Assembly: GCA_011523655.1 (NCBI GenBank)
Contig: WTGH01000038.1
Coordinates: 62,001-126,000 of the forward strand
DNA length: 64,000 nucleotides
Direction: 5' to 3'
From: Rhodospirillaceae bacterium
Lineage (GTDB): Bacteria; Pseudomonadota; Alphaproteobacteria; Bin65
Made by a program: the position numbers and the translations under genes. Shown here in pieces: positions 8,473-16,613 of this stretch; within the stretch, counting starts at the first letter, position 1; each line of letters starts with the position of its first letter. Below the pieces are notes generated by a model, which saw only the letters and a list, made by a program, of their open reading frames with translations, ran no database searches and had not been told where the DNA came from.

Positions 8473-9201
8473 TCAGGCCGTCCGCCGCCGCTCCTTGCCC
8501 TGGCGGATGAACCCGATCGCCGTGTCCGCCGAGATGACCGGGGCGAAGAACATGTCGAGCCGCTCCAGGGTCGACGCCTCGTCCTGCTCCCGGCCGCAGC
8601 CGCAGGCATCGCCGATGACGATGGGCATGTATCCCATGTCGCGGCAACTCCGGGCCGCCTGCTCGATGCACCAGTCGAGATGGAAGCCGGACAGCAGGAC
8701 GGTTCGGACTCCCCGCATGTTGAGGTAGCTCGACAGCATCGTGCCGAGGAACACGTTGCCGAGCGACGTATAGTGGATGATCTCGTCTTCCGGCCGCATC
8801 AGTTCCTTGATTTCCGCGACCGTGTCGCAGTCCCGTTCCCTCTGTTCGTCGGTCCAGTCCTCCTTTCCGGAGGCCCAGTAGTCGTACTGCGACTTGTCCA
8901 TCGGCGATTGCGGAAAGTTCTGCCGGAAGATCTCATAGCGGGTAAAGAACAGGTGCATCCCCGCGTCGCGGCTGGCGTGAATCAGCTTGACGGTGTTACC
9001 GAGGGCGCCGCCGGGTAGGCGGGTCCGCTCCCACAGCCGCTCGTGGGCCTGTGCGCCGAAACTGCTTAGTATGCTGTTGGAGTATCCGATCGCCAGATAC
9101 GCCGTCGGCAGGGCCAGGACTTCCGCGAAATCGACATCTGCCCATTGCGGATGCAGTTCCGGGATTTTCGAACGCCAACCTGTCTTCTGTTCAGGAATCA
9201 T
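8473..9201 (-). CDS. Cysteine hydrolase (isochorismatase-like) with altered catalytic residues
   Basis: This 242-aa protein belongs to the isochorismatase/nicotinamidase superfamily. GAGGAGGAAGCG directly before ATG 9201 fixes the start, and the gene overlaps the end of livF by 11 bp. The nucleophile Cys178 is present in LLSGFHLDWCIEQAA. The aspartate of the Asp-Lys-Cys triad is not: where the paralogue in this operon has NTDSQNSIL, this protein reads AIGYSNSIL (Gly39). The lysine site also reads Tyr (IIHYTSLGNVF, Tyr144). It may be a divergent amidase with different catalytic help, or a non-catalytic partner of the paralogue at 14487-15185. Confidence 0.85.
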   Translation of the reverse strand: MIPEQKTGWRSKIPELHPQWADVDFAEVLALPTAYLAIGYSNSILSSFGAQAHERLWERTRLPGGALGNTVKLIHASRDAGMHLFFTRYEIFRQNFPQSPMDKSQYDYWASGKEDWTDEQRERDCDTVAEIKELMRPEDEIIHYTSLGNVFLGTMLSSYLNMRGVRTVLLSGFHLDWCIEQAARSCRDMGYMPIVIGDACGCGREQDEASTLERLDMFFAPVISADTAIGFIRQGKERRRTA

Positions 9202-10036
9202 CGCTTCCTCCTCTGGAATGATGTTCATGGGGACTGCGCACGCCTGCGGCGGCGCGTTTTTCCTCGAGTATTTTCCTGTAGCTCTGGTGTTCCTCGTGAT
9301 CGGCCATGCCGAGATAGAAGCGTCGAACGCTGTCGTCACGGGCCAATTTATCAGCACGGCCCTCCGAAACGATCCGGCCGCCCTCCATCACATAGGCGTA
9401 CTCGACGATGGAAAGCGCCATGAGGGCGTTCTGCTCGGCCAGAAGGATGGCGACGTCTTCTTCCCGGTTGAGACGATGAACGATTTCGAAAATCTCCTTC
9501 ACCAAGAGCGGCGCCAGTCCCATTGAGGGTTCGTCCAGGAGAATGAGCTTCGGACGCCCCATCAGGGCTCGGCCGATCGCAGTCATCTGCTGTTCTCCGC
9601 CGGACAGGTAGCCGGCCTTGAGCTCGCGCCGCTCCGCGAGATTCGGGAAATACTCGTAGACCCGCTCGAGATCGTTCCTGACATTTTCCCGCCGGGTTTG
9701 CGCATAGGCCCCGGCACGAAGGTTCTCCTCGACGGTCAAATGCTCGAACAGCCGCCGGCCCTCCAGAACCTGGACGATGCCGAGCCGCACGATATCGGCA
9801 GGATCGAGCTTCAGGATGGAGCGGCCGAGAAACTCGATCGAGCCGCGGGCGACCTCTCCGCGTTCCGCCCGCAGCAGGTTCGACACCGCCTTCAACGTTG
9901 TGGATTTCCCAGCGCCGTTGGCCCCGAGAAGGGCAACGATGCCCTTCTCGGGGATATCGAGCGACACGCCCTTGAGGACGTGGATGACGCCGTCATAGTA
10001 GACCTCGACATCCTCGATCCTCAGTACGGGCGACAC
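9191..10036 (-). CDS. livF: Branched-chain-type ABC transporter ATP-binding protein LivF
   Basis: This 281-aa ATPase drives import through the LivHM pore. Walker A GANGAGKS (about 38-45), signature LSGGEQQ and Walker B KLILLDEPSMGLAP are all intact, and the ILLAEQNALMAL switch is typical of LivF. GTG at 10036 is taken as the start because VLRIEDVEVYYDG then begins at the family position and the codon sits 4 bp after the binding-protein stop. The protein carries a hydrophilic C-terminal tail (HHSRGGSDDS) about 40 residues beyond the usual LivF end, and that tail overlaps the next gene. Confidence 0.9.
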   Translation of the reverse strand: MSPVLRIEDVEVYYDGVIHVLKGVSLDIPEKGIVALLGANGAGKSTTLKAVSNLLRAERGEVARGSIEFLGRSILKLDPADIVRLGIVQVLEGRRLFEHLTVEENLRAGAYAQTRRENVRNDLERVYEYFPNLAERRELKAGYLSGGEQQMTAIGRALMGRPKLILLDEPSMGLAPLLVKEIFEIVHRLNREEDVAILLAEQNALMALSIVEYAYVMEGGRIVSEGRADKLARDDSVRRFYLGMADHEEHQSYRKILEEKRAAAGVRSPHEHHSRGGSDDS

Positions 10037-10040
10037 GGTT

Positions 10041-11360
10041 TCACTGCTTGGTCTGTTTCTTGTACTCGGCGGCGGCGCGCTTGATCTCGGCCCGGACCAC
10101 ATCCTCGTAAGGCGGGACCCAATCGGAAATCGTGGTCCATTTCTTACCGTCCCAGCGCTGGAAGAGTTGCGGTTCGATACCGCCGTGATAGGTCGCGGAG
10201 AACACCAACTCTGGCAGCAATCCTTCGGCGCCGAGCTCCTTGAGCCTCTTCCCGTCCAGTTTGATCATACGGAAGCCGTCGCGCACCTTCTTGCCGTCGA
10301 GCGGCATGCCGGCATTCTTGATCGCGTTGCGGAACGCCTCGACGATGATGATCCCGGTCAAGACCCCACGATTATAGGCAACGGTGCCGACACGATTCCG
10401 TTCGATGTTGCCCTTGCCCTTGTCGTGAACCTTCTCGATGATTTCCTGGATCACCGGGAAATCGAGGCCGACACCGTGATAGTTGGCCGAGATGTAGCCC
10501 TTGGCAAGATCGCCCGCGGGCGTGACGTCCTCCTCGGAACCGCACCAGAGCGTCCCCACGAACTTTTCGATCGGAAAGCCGACCTTCTTCATCTCGGTCA
10601 TCGGCACGTTGCAGGACTGGCCGTAGTTCCATTGAATGGCCCAGTCGGCCCGGAACCGGCGCGCTATGTCGACCCAGGCGGCACTCTGCTCCAGGGCCGG
10701 CCACGCAAGTGGCCACGACTTCCATTCGAACCCGTATTTCTTGGCGCGCGCGTCGAAGATCGGGAACGGCTGGCGGCCGTACGAGTTGTCCAGGTGCACG
10801 AAGGCGATCTTCTTGCCCTTGAGCTTTGCCTCTCCGCCTTCCTGCTGGGCGATGTAGCGGATGGTCGATGCGGCCTGAGACCAGAAGTTCAGGATGACCG
10901 GGGAGAGATAGGGGAACGTCTTTCCGTCCGTCGATTCCGATCGTCCGCCGGCAAGATTGATGCCGAGGACCTTGTCTTCCGTAAGCCGCTTGGACAGGGC
11001 GAATATGACCGGGGTGCTGTTCGGGTAGACGATCTTCCATTTGCCGCGGAACCGCTCGTAGCATTCCAGCGCGCGCGGCGTCTTGTAGCCGAACTCGCAT
11101 TCCTCCCATTTGATCTTGACGCCGTCGATGCCGCCGTTGGCGTTGACCAGGGCGAAATAGTCCTGCTGGCCGGAACTGACGCCGCTCGCGGCAGAAGCGA
11201 ACGGTCCGGTCCGGGTCACCAGCATCGGATGATAGATTTCTCCCTCCGCGGCGATGCTGGTCTGCGCCGGCAATGCCGATACCGTCGCCAGCATGCTCGC
11301 GGCCAGGACTCCGGGTACGAGTGCCGGGGAAAGGCGTATGGATGCACGTTTCATAAACAT
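10041..11360 (-). CDS. ABC transporter substrate-binding protein (LivK-like)
   Basis: This 439-aa periplasmic binding protein has a signal peptide (MFMKRASIRLSPALVPGVLA, cleaved near SIAAEG), then the type I periplasmic-binding fold starting YHPMLVTRTGPFASAASG and ALVNANGGIDGVKIKWEECE. AGGAGG 5 nt before ATG 11360 supports this start over the ATG two codons later. It lies between livM and livF. It is of the large LivK-like type used for amides, urea-like compounds or aromatic acids rather than the short Leu/Ile/Val type. The flanking hydrolases make an amide plausible, but this is inference. Confidence 0.88.
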   Translation of the reverse strand: MFMKRASIRLSPALVPGVLAASMLATVSALPAQTSIAAEGEIYHPMLVTRTGPFASAASGVSSGQQDYFALVNANGGIDGVKIKWEECEFGYKTPRALECYERFRGKWKIVYPNSTPVIFALSKRLTEDKVLGINLAGGRSESTDGKTFPYLSPVILNFWSQAASTIRYIAQQEGGEAKLKGKKIAFVHLDNSYGRQPFPIFDARAKKYGFEWKSWPLAWPALEQSAAWVDIARRFRADWAIQWNYGQSCNVPMTEMKKVGFPIEKFVGTLWCGSEEDVTPAGDLAKGYISANYHGVGLDFPVIQEIIEKVHDKGKGNIERNRVGTVAYNRGVLTGIIIVEAFRNAIKNAGMPLDGKKVRDGFRMIKLDGKRLKELGAEGLLPELVFSATYHGGIEPQLFQRWDGKKWTTISDWVPPYEDVVRAEIKRAAAEYKKQTKQ

Positions 11361-11454
11361 ATCTACCTCCTGTTTCCATGCCGTTGCGCGATGGACAATG
11401 TCGAACCGGCCCGATCGGCCGATCCTTCAGTTTGCTCGCGAACGTCTCGCTGCT

Positions 11455-12537
11455 TCATGTGCGCACCGCCGGCCCGAGCCAAATCTCGAATCGCGCCGAA
11501 AACCGGCGCCAGATATGGGCCAGCCCCAACGGTTCGAAGATCAGGAAGAGGACGATCAGAACGCCGAATACGACATGCTCGGCGTTCGCGAGCACGGCGG
11601 CGGATACGATCTCGCCGCCGACAATTCCGTACAGGTTGTGCATCCCGATGCTGATCGCGATGGGCAGCAGCGCGATGAAGGCGGCACCGAGGTAGGATCC
11701 GAGGATGCTTCCAAGGCCGCCGATGATGGTCATTCCCAGGATCTGGATCGAGAGCTCGAGCTCGTACTCCTGGACATTTGCCGCTCCGACCCAGGCGAAG
11801 ACGACAAGGGCGCCCGCAATCCCGCCGTAGAACGCCGACACCATGAAAGCGAGCAGCTTGTAGCGAAGCATGGAAATGCCCATCACCTTCGCCGCCACGT
11901 CGTGATCCCGGATGGCCATCCAGGCCCTTCCGATGCGGCTGCGGGTCAGGTTCCAGGCGAAGATCGTCAGCAGCGCGGCGACCGCGAGCGCGAAGTAATA
12001 TTGCTCGAGAGCGGTATCGATCTCCCACGTGCCGATGAAGACCGGCGGCGTGTCGATGGTCACCATCGACCCGGCGCCGATCCAGGGTACGCGCTGGATC
12101 GTCCAGACGATGATGAACTGGGCAGCCAGCGTGGCGACCAGCAGGTACAGGCCCTTGATACGCAGTGACGGCGTCCCCACGACGGCGCCGACGATGGCCG
12201 CCGTCAACCCGGCGATGAGCAATGTGAGGGGAATGGGAATCCCGTATCGCCCGTAGGCGATGACGCCTGCGAACGCGCCGACGGCCATGAACGCCGCCTG
12301 ACCCAGCGAGATAAGCCCGGCATACCCCGTCAGGACATTCAGGCCGAGGGCGGAGATCGAGAGAATCAGCATGGGAACGAGGATTCCCTTGAGCCAGTAA
12401 TCGCCCAGAAACGGCGGCACAAACAGGAAAAGGACAACAAGCAGGAACAAGGCGAGCCGGTCCGCGGACCGCGGCAGGTAGCGCATGTCTCTTTCGAGGC
12501 CGTGCGGCGACGGCGTTCGGGCATCCGAAAGGGCCAT
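11455..12537 (-). CDS. livM: Branched-chain-type ABC transporter permease LivM
   Basis: This 360-aa integral membrane protein has about ten membrane segments. ILSISALGLNVLTGYAGLISLGQAAFMAVGAF is the conserved LivM N-terminal region, and GMTIIGGLGSILGSYLGAAF is the ATPase-coupling region. Its ATG (12537) directly follows the TGA of livH, so translation is coupled. The N-terminus has about 25 hydrophilic residues (MALSDARTPSPHG) before the first membrane segment. Confidence 0.93.
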   Translation of the reverse strand: MALSDARTPSPHGLERDMRYLPRSADRLALFLLVVLFLFVPPFLGDYWLKGILVPMLILSISALGLNVLTGYAGLISLGQAAFMAVGAFAGVIAYGRYGIPIPLTLLIAGLTAAIVGAVVGTPSLRIKGLYLLVATLAAQFIIVWTIQRVPWIGAGSMVTIDTPPVFIGTWEIDTALEQYYFALAVAALLTIFAWNLTRSRIGRAWMAIRDHDVAAKVMGISMLRYKLLAFMVSAFYGGIAGALVVFAWVGAANVQEYELELSIQILGMTIIGGLGSILGSYLGAAFIALLPIAISIGMHNLYGIVGGEIVSAAVLANAEHVVFGVLIVLFLIFEPLGLAHIWRRFSARFEIWLGPAVRT

Positions 12538-13425
12538 TCACACCCTCTCGATCATCTCTTCGCCGAACAGGCCGTAAGGCCGGAACATCAGGAACAAGAG
12601 CGCCACGAGATAGGCCATGATGTCCTGAACGCCGCCGCCGACGAGCGGGCCGATGAATCCTTCCCCCAGCGCCTCGGCAACGCCGACGATCAGGCCGGCG
12701 ACGATGGCGCCGGGAATGCTCTCGATCCCGCCGATAATGAGCACGGGGAGCGCCTTCAGCGCGATCAGCGACATCGCGAAGTGGACGCCGATCCGTGCGC
12801 CCCAGAGCATTCCTGCGGCCAGCGCCACGATGCCGGCCAGGACCCAGACGATTGTCCAAACCTTGCGCAGTTGGATTCCCATCGACTGGGCCGCCACATG
12901 ATCGTCGGCGATCGCCCGCAGTCCGAGCCCGATCCGGGTCTTGTGGAAGAACAGGACCAGCAGCACCACGAAGAACGCGGCGGCCAGAGCGGAAATGAAA
13001 TCCGGCATCGACACGAAGACACCGCCGATCATCAGCGGCTCGACCGGCAGGCCGAGCTTCAAGCCGTGGGGCTGCGTCCCCCAGGAAATCTGAGCCGATC
13101 CCTCCAGGATGAAGGCGAGGCCCAGCGTCGCCACGAAAATGACCAGCGGTTCGGCGCCGACCAAGGGACGGAAAATCGCCCGTTCAGCGAAGACCGCGAC
13201 TCCGCACATCACTGCGACGGTGAGCAACAAGGCGACCCAGAAGCCGGCAAGGGGGATGAGACCAACAAGGGTCAGCGCGGCGAACAGCGTCATCGCGCCC
13301 TGCGCAAAGTTGAATACGGAGGACGCCTTGAAGATGAGGACGAATCCGAGGGCTACCATCGAGTACATGGAGCCGATGAGCAGCCCGGTGATCGTGAGTT
13401 CGATGCCGTAGATAAGGTCGTTCAT
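12538..13425 (-). CDS. livH: Branched-chain-type ABC transporter permease LivH
   Basis: This 295-aa permease, of normal LivH length, begins MNDLIYGIELTITGLLIGSM and contains ASSVFNFAQGAMTLFAAL, the FAQG variant of the family's NxAQG motif, and LIALKALPVLIIGGIESIPG as the coupling loop. The start ATG shares one base with the TGA of livG (TGATG), the usual coupled arrangement. With LivM it forms the pore. Confidence 0.94.
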   Translation of the reverse strand: MNDLIYGIELTITGLLIGSMYSMVALGFVLIFKASSVFNFAQGAMTLFAALTLVGLIPLAGFWVALLLTVAVMCGVAVFAERAIFRPLVGAEPLVIFVATLGLAFILEGSAQISWGTQPHGLKLGLPVEPLMIGGVFVSMPDFISALAAAFFVVLLVLFFHKTRIGLGLRAIADDHVAAQSMGIQLRKVWTIVWVLAGIVALAAGMLWGARIGVHFAMSLIALKALPVLIIGGIESIPGAIVAGLIVGVAEALGEGFIGPLVGGGVQDIMAYLVALLFLMFRPYGLFGEEMIERV

Positions 13426-14300
13426 CAGGCGTCCTGTCCGAGATACGCCCTGATCACGGCCTCGTCCTGCCGGACCGTTTCCGCGTCGCCCTCGGCGATC
13501 TTTTCGCCGTGATCGAGCACGACCACGCGATCGGAGATGTCCATGACCACGCTCATGTCGTGCTCGATCAGGATGATGGTCGTCTTCAGGTCCACGTTGG
13601 CGTCGACGACGACGCGCACCATGTCCTCCTTCTCCTGCCGGTTCATGCCGGCCATGGGCTCGTCCAGGATCAGCATCGCGGGCTCGGCGGCCAGTGAACG
13701 CCCCAGTTCGACCCGCTTCTGAAGGCCGTAGGGCAGCGTATCGGCGGCCCGAGTCCGGTATTCCGTGAGGTTCAGAAACTCGACAATCTCTTCGACCCTG
13801 CGGCGATTTTCGAGCTCTTCGCGCCGCGCCGGCCCCCAGTGGATCCCGCCGGCGAAGAGGCCGGTGCGCATGTGCAGATGGCGACCGACGAGGATGTTCT
13901 CGATCACCGTCAGGCCGCGGAAGAGCGCGAGATTCTGAAATGTACGTGCGATGCCCAACGCCGCGACCGCCTGCGGCGAGGAGGCGGTTCGGTCCTGACC
14001 CTTGAAGAAAATGCGCCCGGATGTCGGCCGGTACAGGCCGCTGATTACGTTGGCCATCGACGTCTTTCCGGCGCCATTGGGACCGATGATCGAAAGGATC
14101 TCCCCTGTCAGCACGTCGAATCCCACATCGATCAGAGCCCGCACCCCGCCGAACGAAAGAGAGATGCACTCGGTCCGCAATATCGGCGCTTCCGACCGGT
14201 AGCAAACAGGGTTCGTGTCCCGGACTTCGTCGGCGACGACATCCTCGGCATGTGCGCTGTCGAACCGCCGGTCAGCATCGCTGTCCGCTTCCCTGTTCAC
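13425..14300 (-). CDS. livG: Branched-chain-type ABC transporter ATP-binding protein LivG
   Basis: This 291-aa ATPase has Walker A IIGPNGAGKTS, IARTFQNLALFRGLTVIENI (LivG Q-loop region) and Walker B AMLILDEPMAGMN. The signature is unusual: LPYGLQKRVELGRSLA in place of LSYGxQRRLEIAR, still a recognised LivG variant. The frame opens at GTG 14300 and gives about 38 extra hydrophilic residues before ILRTECISLSFGG, where LivG normally starts; no convincing ribosome-binding site decides between this and a later start, so the true N-terminus may be shorter. It follows the cysteine hydrolase gene by 186 bp on the same strand. Confidence 0.88.
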   Translation of the reverse strand: MNREADSDADRRFDSAHAEDVVADEVRDTNPVCYRSEAPILRTECISLSFGGVRALIDVGFDVLTGEILSIIGPNGAGKTSMANVISGLYRPTSGRIFFKGQDRTASSPQAVAALGIARTFQNLALFRGLTVIENILVGRHLHMRTGLFAGGIHWGPARREELENRRRVEEIVEFLNLTEYRTRAADTLPYGLQKRVELGRSLAAEPAMLILDEPMAGMNRQEKEDMVRVVVDANVDLKTTIILIEHDMSVVMDISDRVVVLDHGEKIAEGDAETVRQDEAVIRAYLGQDA

Positions 14301-14486
14301 GCTCGAGCCGCCTGGAACGAGACCGCTTCGTTCGCAAATTCCACGGCGCAGGCGAAGGGTTTGCGTTGATTACCGGTTGCTGCGAAAATCGCCGTACCCC
14401 CCTGAGAACACTGCCCGGCGTGCGCCTAGGGGAGCCGGCACCCGTGCGGCCGCTGACGGCTTACGGTGGTGGCTCCGGGCCGCATC

Positions 14487-15185
14487 CTATTCCGCGGCGT
14501 GGCGGTCGCGCCTGGACAATCCTTCAGCGATGAAACCGACCGCCGCCTCCGTCGCGATCACTGGTGCGTAACAGTTATTGATCTGCTCCAAGGTCTGGTC
14601 GTGCAGCGGCCGGGTGCTGCCGCAGGCATCGCCGACGACGACCGGCATGTAGCCCAGTTCGCGGGCGTGCCGGGTGGCCATCTCGATGCACCAGTCGGTG
14701 TGGTAGCCGGAGATCAACAATGTCCGCGTGTGCCATTGATTGAGCCACCGGTTCACCGGTGTCCCCGTGAAGACGCTCCATCCCGGATAGACCAGGGTAA
14801 TGTCGTCAGGCTCCATGATCGCCTTCACCTCGGGGACGAGATCGGCTTCCCAGTCCTTCTTCTCGCGGTCGCCGACATAATCCTTGTTCCAGAAATAGTA
14901 TTGCACGCGATCCATTTCGTTCACGGGCTCAATTTCGCCGATGAAACGGTCGTATCGCAGCCACAGGAACGGCATGCCGACGCTGCGAGCGGCTTCGGCC
15001 AGGCGCAGCGTGTTGTACAGCGGGCCGCCTTGCTCGTTGGCGTCAACCCAGATCCGTTCGTGGGTCAGACAACCTTCGGGATTCAATATGCTGTTCTGGG
15101 AATCGGTATTGAGGAAAGCGACGTTGGAGGTTAGCAGGCCGGGAAAGTCGAGTGGCCTCCATTGTTCGTGAAGTTCCGGAACCAT
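14487..15185 (-). CDS. Cysteine hydrolase (isochorismatase-like)
   Basis: This 232-aa protein is the first gene of the minus-strand liv operon. It has Asp28 in LNTDSQNSIL and nucleophile Cys166 in LISGYHTDWCIEMA, both as in nicotinamidase, N-carbamoylsarcosine amidase and related cysteine hydrolases. The third triad residue, lysine, is not seen at its usual place: the segment reads ITLVYPGWSVFTGT (Tyr133). It is clearly related to the second hydrolase of the operon (8473-9201), sharing the DWCIE core and the GYMPxVxGDACG tail. Hydrolysis of an imported amide or carbamoyl compound is the simplest role. It is transcribed divergently from the LysR gene. Confidence 0.87.
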   Translation of the reverse strand: MVPELHEQWRPLDFPGLLTSNVAFLNTDSQNSILNPEGCLTHERIWVDANEQGGPLYNTLRLAEAARSVGMPFLWLRYDRFIGEIEPVNEMDRVQYYFWNKDYVGDREKKDWEADLVPEVKAIMEPDDITLVYPGWSVFTGTPVNRWLNQWHTRTLLISGYHTDWCIEMATRHARELGYMPVVVGDACGSTRPLHDQTLEQINNCYAPVIATEAAVGFIAEGLSRRDRHAAE

Positions 15186-15238
15186 GTCTCTGCTGCCCCA
15201 CCTGTTTGAATCGATGCCGCAACGGCAGACAGTCGATT

Positions 15239-15254
15239 ATGGGAAGCTGCCCAT
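15239..15254. promoter_or_regulatory. Candidate LysR-type operator in the divergent promoter region
   Basis: The inverted repeat ATGGG-N6-CCCAT lies midway between the hydrolase start (15185) and the LysR start (15313). The intergenic region is 127 bp and turns AT-rich from 15255 to 15305. LysR-type regulators usually bind dyads of this kind between themselves and a divergent target. A second, weaker dyad TTAG...CTAA is at 15273-15292. Confidence 0.35.
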
Positions 15255-15312
15255 GTATTTGTCCAATGCAATTTAGTTCCAAAACCTAGCTAATTTCGAT
15301 ATGAATTGAGGC

Positions 15313-16296
15313 ATGAAGCTCACCCACCTTCGTTATTTTGCGGCCGTCGCGGAGGAGATGAGTTTCTCCCGCGCTGGAGAAAGGCTGCGTATCAGCCAGT
15401 CCGCCCTCTCCAGGCAGGTTCTTCTGATGGAAGAAGAACTCGGGGTGCGCCTGTTCGATCGCATCGGGCGGCATATCGAACTGACGGCGGCGGGGCGGGA
15501 CCTCCTCGACCGCAGCAAGGCAATCCTAAATGATGTCGATGCTCTGAGTCTGCGGGCGAAGGCGCTGGCGAAGGGTTCCAGGGGAGTGCTCCGGATCGGC
15601 GCGACGCCGCAAACGATGGAAAGCGTGGTCGCGCGGTTTCTGGCGACGTTCCGCCGGCGGTCGCCCGACATCGAAATCAAGCTGGTGGAAGACGGCTCTG
15701 CGCGGCTGAGCCAGCGCCTGGAGAGTGGCGATCTGGAACTGGCGATCGCCGGACTGCCTTCGAACTCCGCGCTCGCAGGAAGGCCGTTGCTGCCCTTGGG
15801 TCTCCTGGCGGTGGTTCCGGCCGGGAGTCGCTTCGCCGGACGCTCGAGAGTCGACATCGGGGAACTGGCGTCGGAGACGATACTGCTTTTGAAACCACAA
15901 TTCATGACGCGGCGTATTTTCGATGGCGTCTGTCAGGTCGCCAACATCAACCCGCAGATTCTCATAGAGAGCGACAGCCCGCATTGCCTGCTGGCGCTGG
16001 TCGAGTCGGACCAGGGGATCGCCGTGGTACCTTCGACGGTTCTGCTCGGTCCGCTTGAGGACAGGGCGATCCCGATCTGCCACGGTGATCGCCTGCTCGG
16101 CTTCAACATGTCGGTGCTGTGGGATCCGAGGCGGTTTGTGTCCCCGGCGATGAAGGTCTTCATCGAAGACCTTTACGCAGCAACGCGGATCAATTTTCCA
16201 GGCAGTTCGTTCAATTTCCCCGACATGGATGTGACCGTATCCCGGCCGCAAAGCCGAAGCGGTGGTCGTCTGCGGTCTCGGGGCGGATCGCAATAA
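15313..16296 (+). CDS. LysR family transcriptional regulator
   Basis: This 327-aa regulator has an N-terminal winged helix-turn-helix (MKLTHLRYFAAVAEEMSFSRAGERL with ISQSALSRQVLLMEEELG) and a C-terminal effector-binding domain starting near GVLRIGATPQTMES. It is divergent from the first hydrolase gene of the liv operon, the classic position of a LysR activator of its neighbour, so it probably senses the imported compound or a breakdown product. The C-terminal 25 residues are Arg/Ser/Gly-rich and look like an added tail. The spacing from GAGG to ATG is short (2 nt). Confidence 0.92.
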   Translation: MKLTHLRYFAAVAEEMSFSRAGERLRISQSALSRQVLLMEEELGVRLFDRIGRHIELTAAGRDLLDRSKAILNDVDALSLRAKALAKGSRGVLRIGATPQTMESVVARFLATFRRRSPDIEIKLVEDGSARLSQRLESGDLELAIAGLPSNSALAGRPLLPLGLLAVVPAGSRFAGRSRVDIGELASETILLLKPQFMTRRIFDGVCQVANINPQILIESDSPHCLLALVESDQGIAVVPSTVLLGPLEDRAIPICHGDRLLGFNMSVLWDPRRFVSPAMKVFIEDLYAATRINFPGSSFNFPDMDVTVSRPQSRSGGRLRSRGGSQ

Positions 16297-16339
16297 CCCG
16301 ACGGAAGGCTCGGTCCTTAGAGCGTCTCGACGGGTCGTG

Positions 16340-16570
16340 GATTACTTTGGTTCCGCAGGCGACCACGGCATAGCGCTCACCGCCAGTCTCATCCGGCTCG
16401 TCGGCGCAGACGACGAGGTTTTCCAGCAGCCCGAGGGCGCCGATGGACGCCTTGAACACGGCGTCGGCCCGGGAATCGGGCGGCGTCTTGCAGACATTCT
16501 CGGGGGCGAGGCCGCGAAGATTACTGGGTTCGGCAGCTTCGTACCGCGAGCCGCGCCAATCCCACCGCAT
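16340..16570 (-). pseudogene. Decayed ParB/RepB-like partition protein fragment
   Basis: Reading the minus strand from ATG 16570 gives LRGLAPENVCKTPPDSRADA, then VFKASIGALGLLENLVV and GGERYAVVACGTK (about 16347-16543). This follows the ParB N-terminal domain pattern NVRKT...ASI...GLLQNLVV...Y.VVAGGRR found in plasmid-type ParB proteins, but the GGRR box is broken (ACGTK) and the protein then loses similarity. There is no helix-turn-helix domain and no ParA. It lies in the 317-bp gap between the LysR gene and soxB, and I see no other gene there. It is probably a relic of a plasmid or other element that left or inserted here. Confidence 0.55.
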
Positions 16571-16613
16571 CCCGCGCTTGACGACCTCCCGGACCCTGCC
16601 ATAAGGGGCAGCG

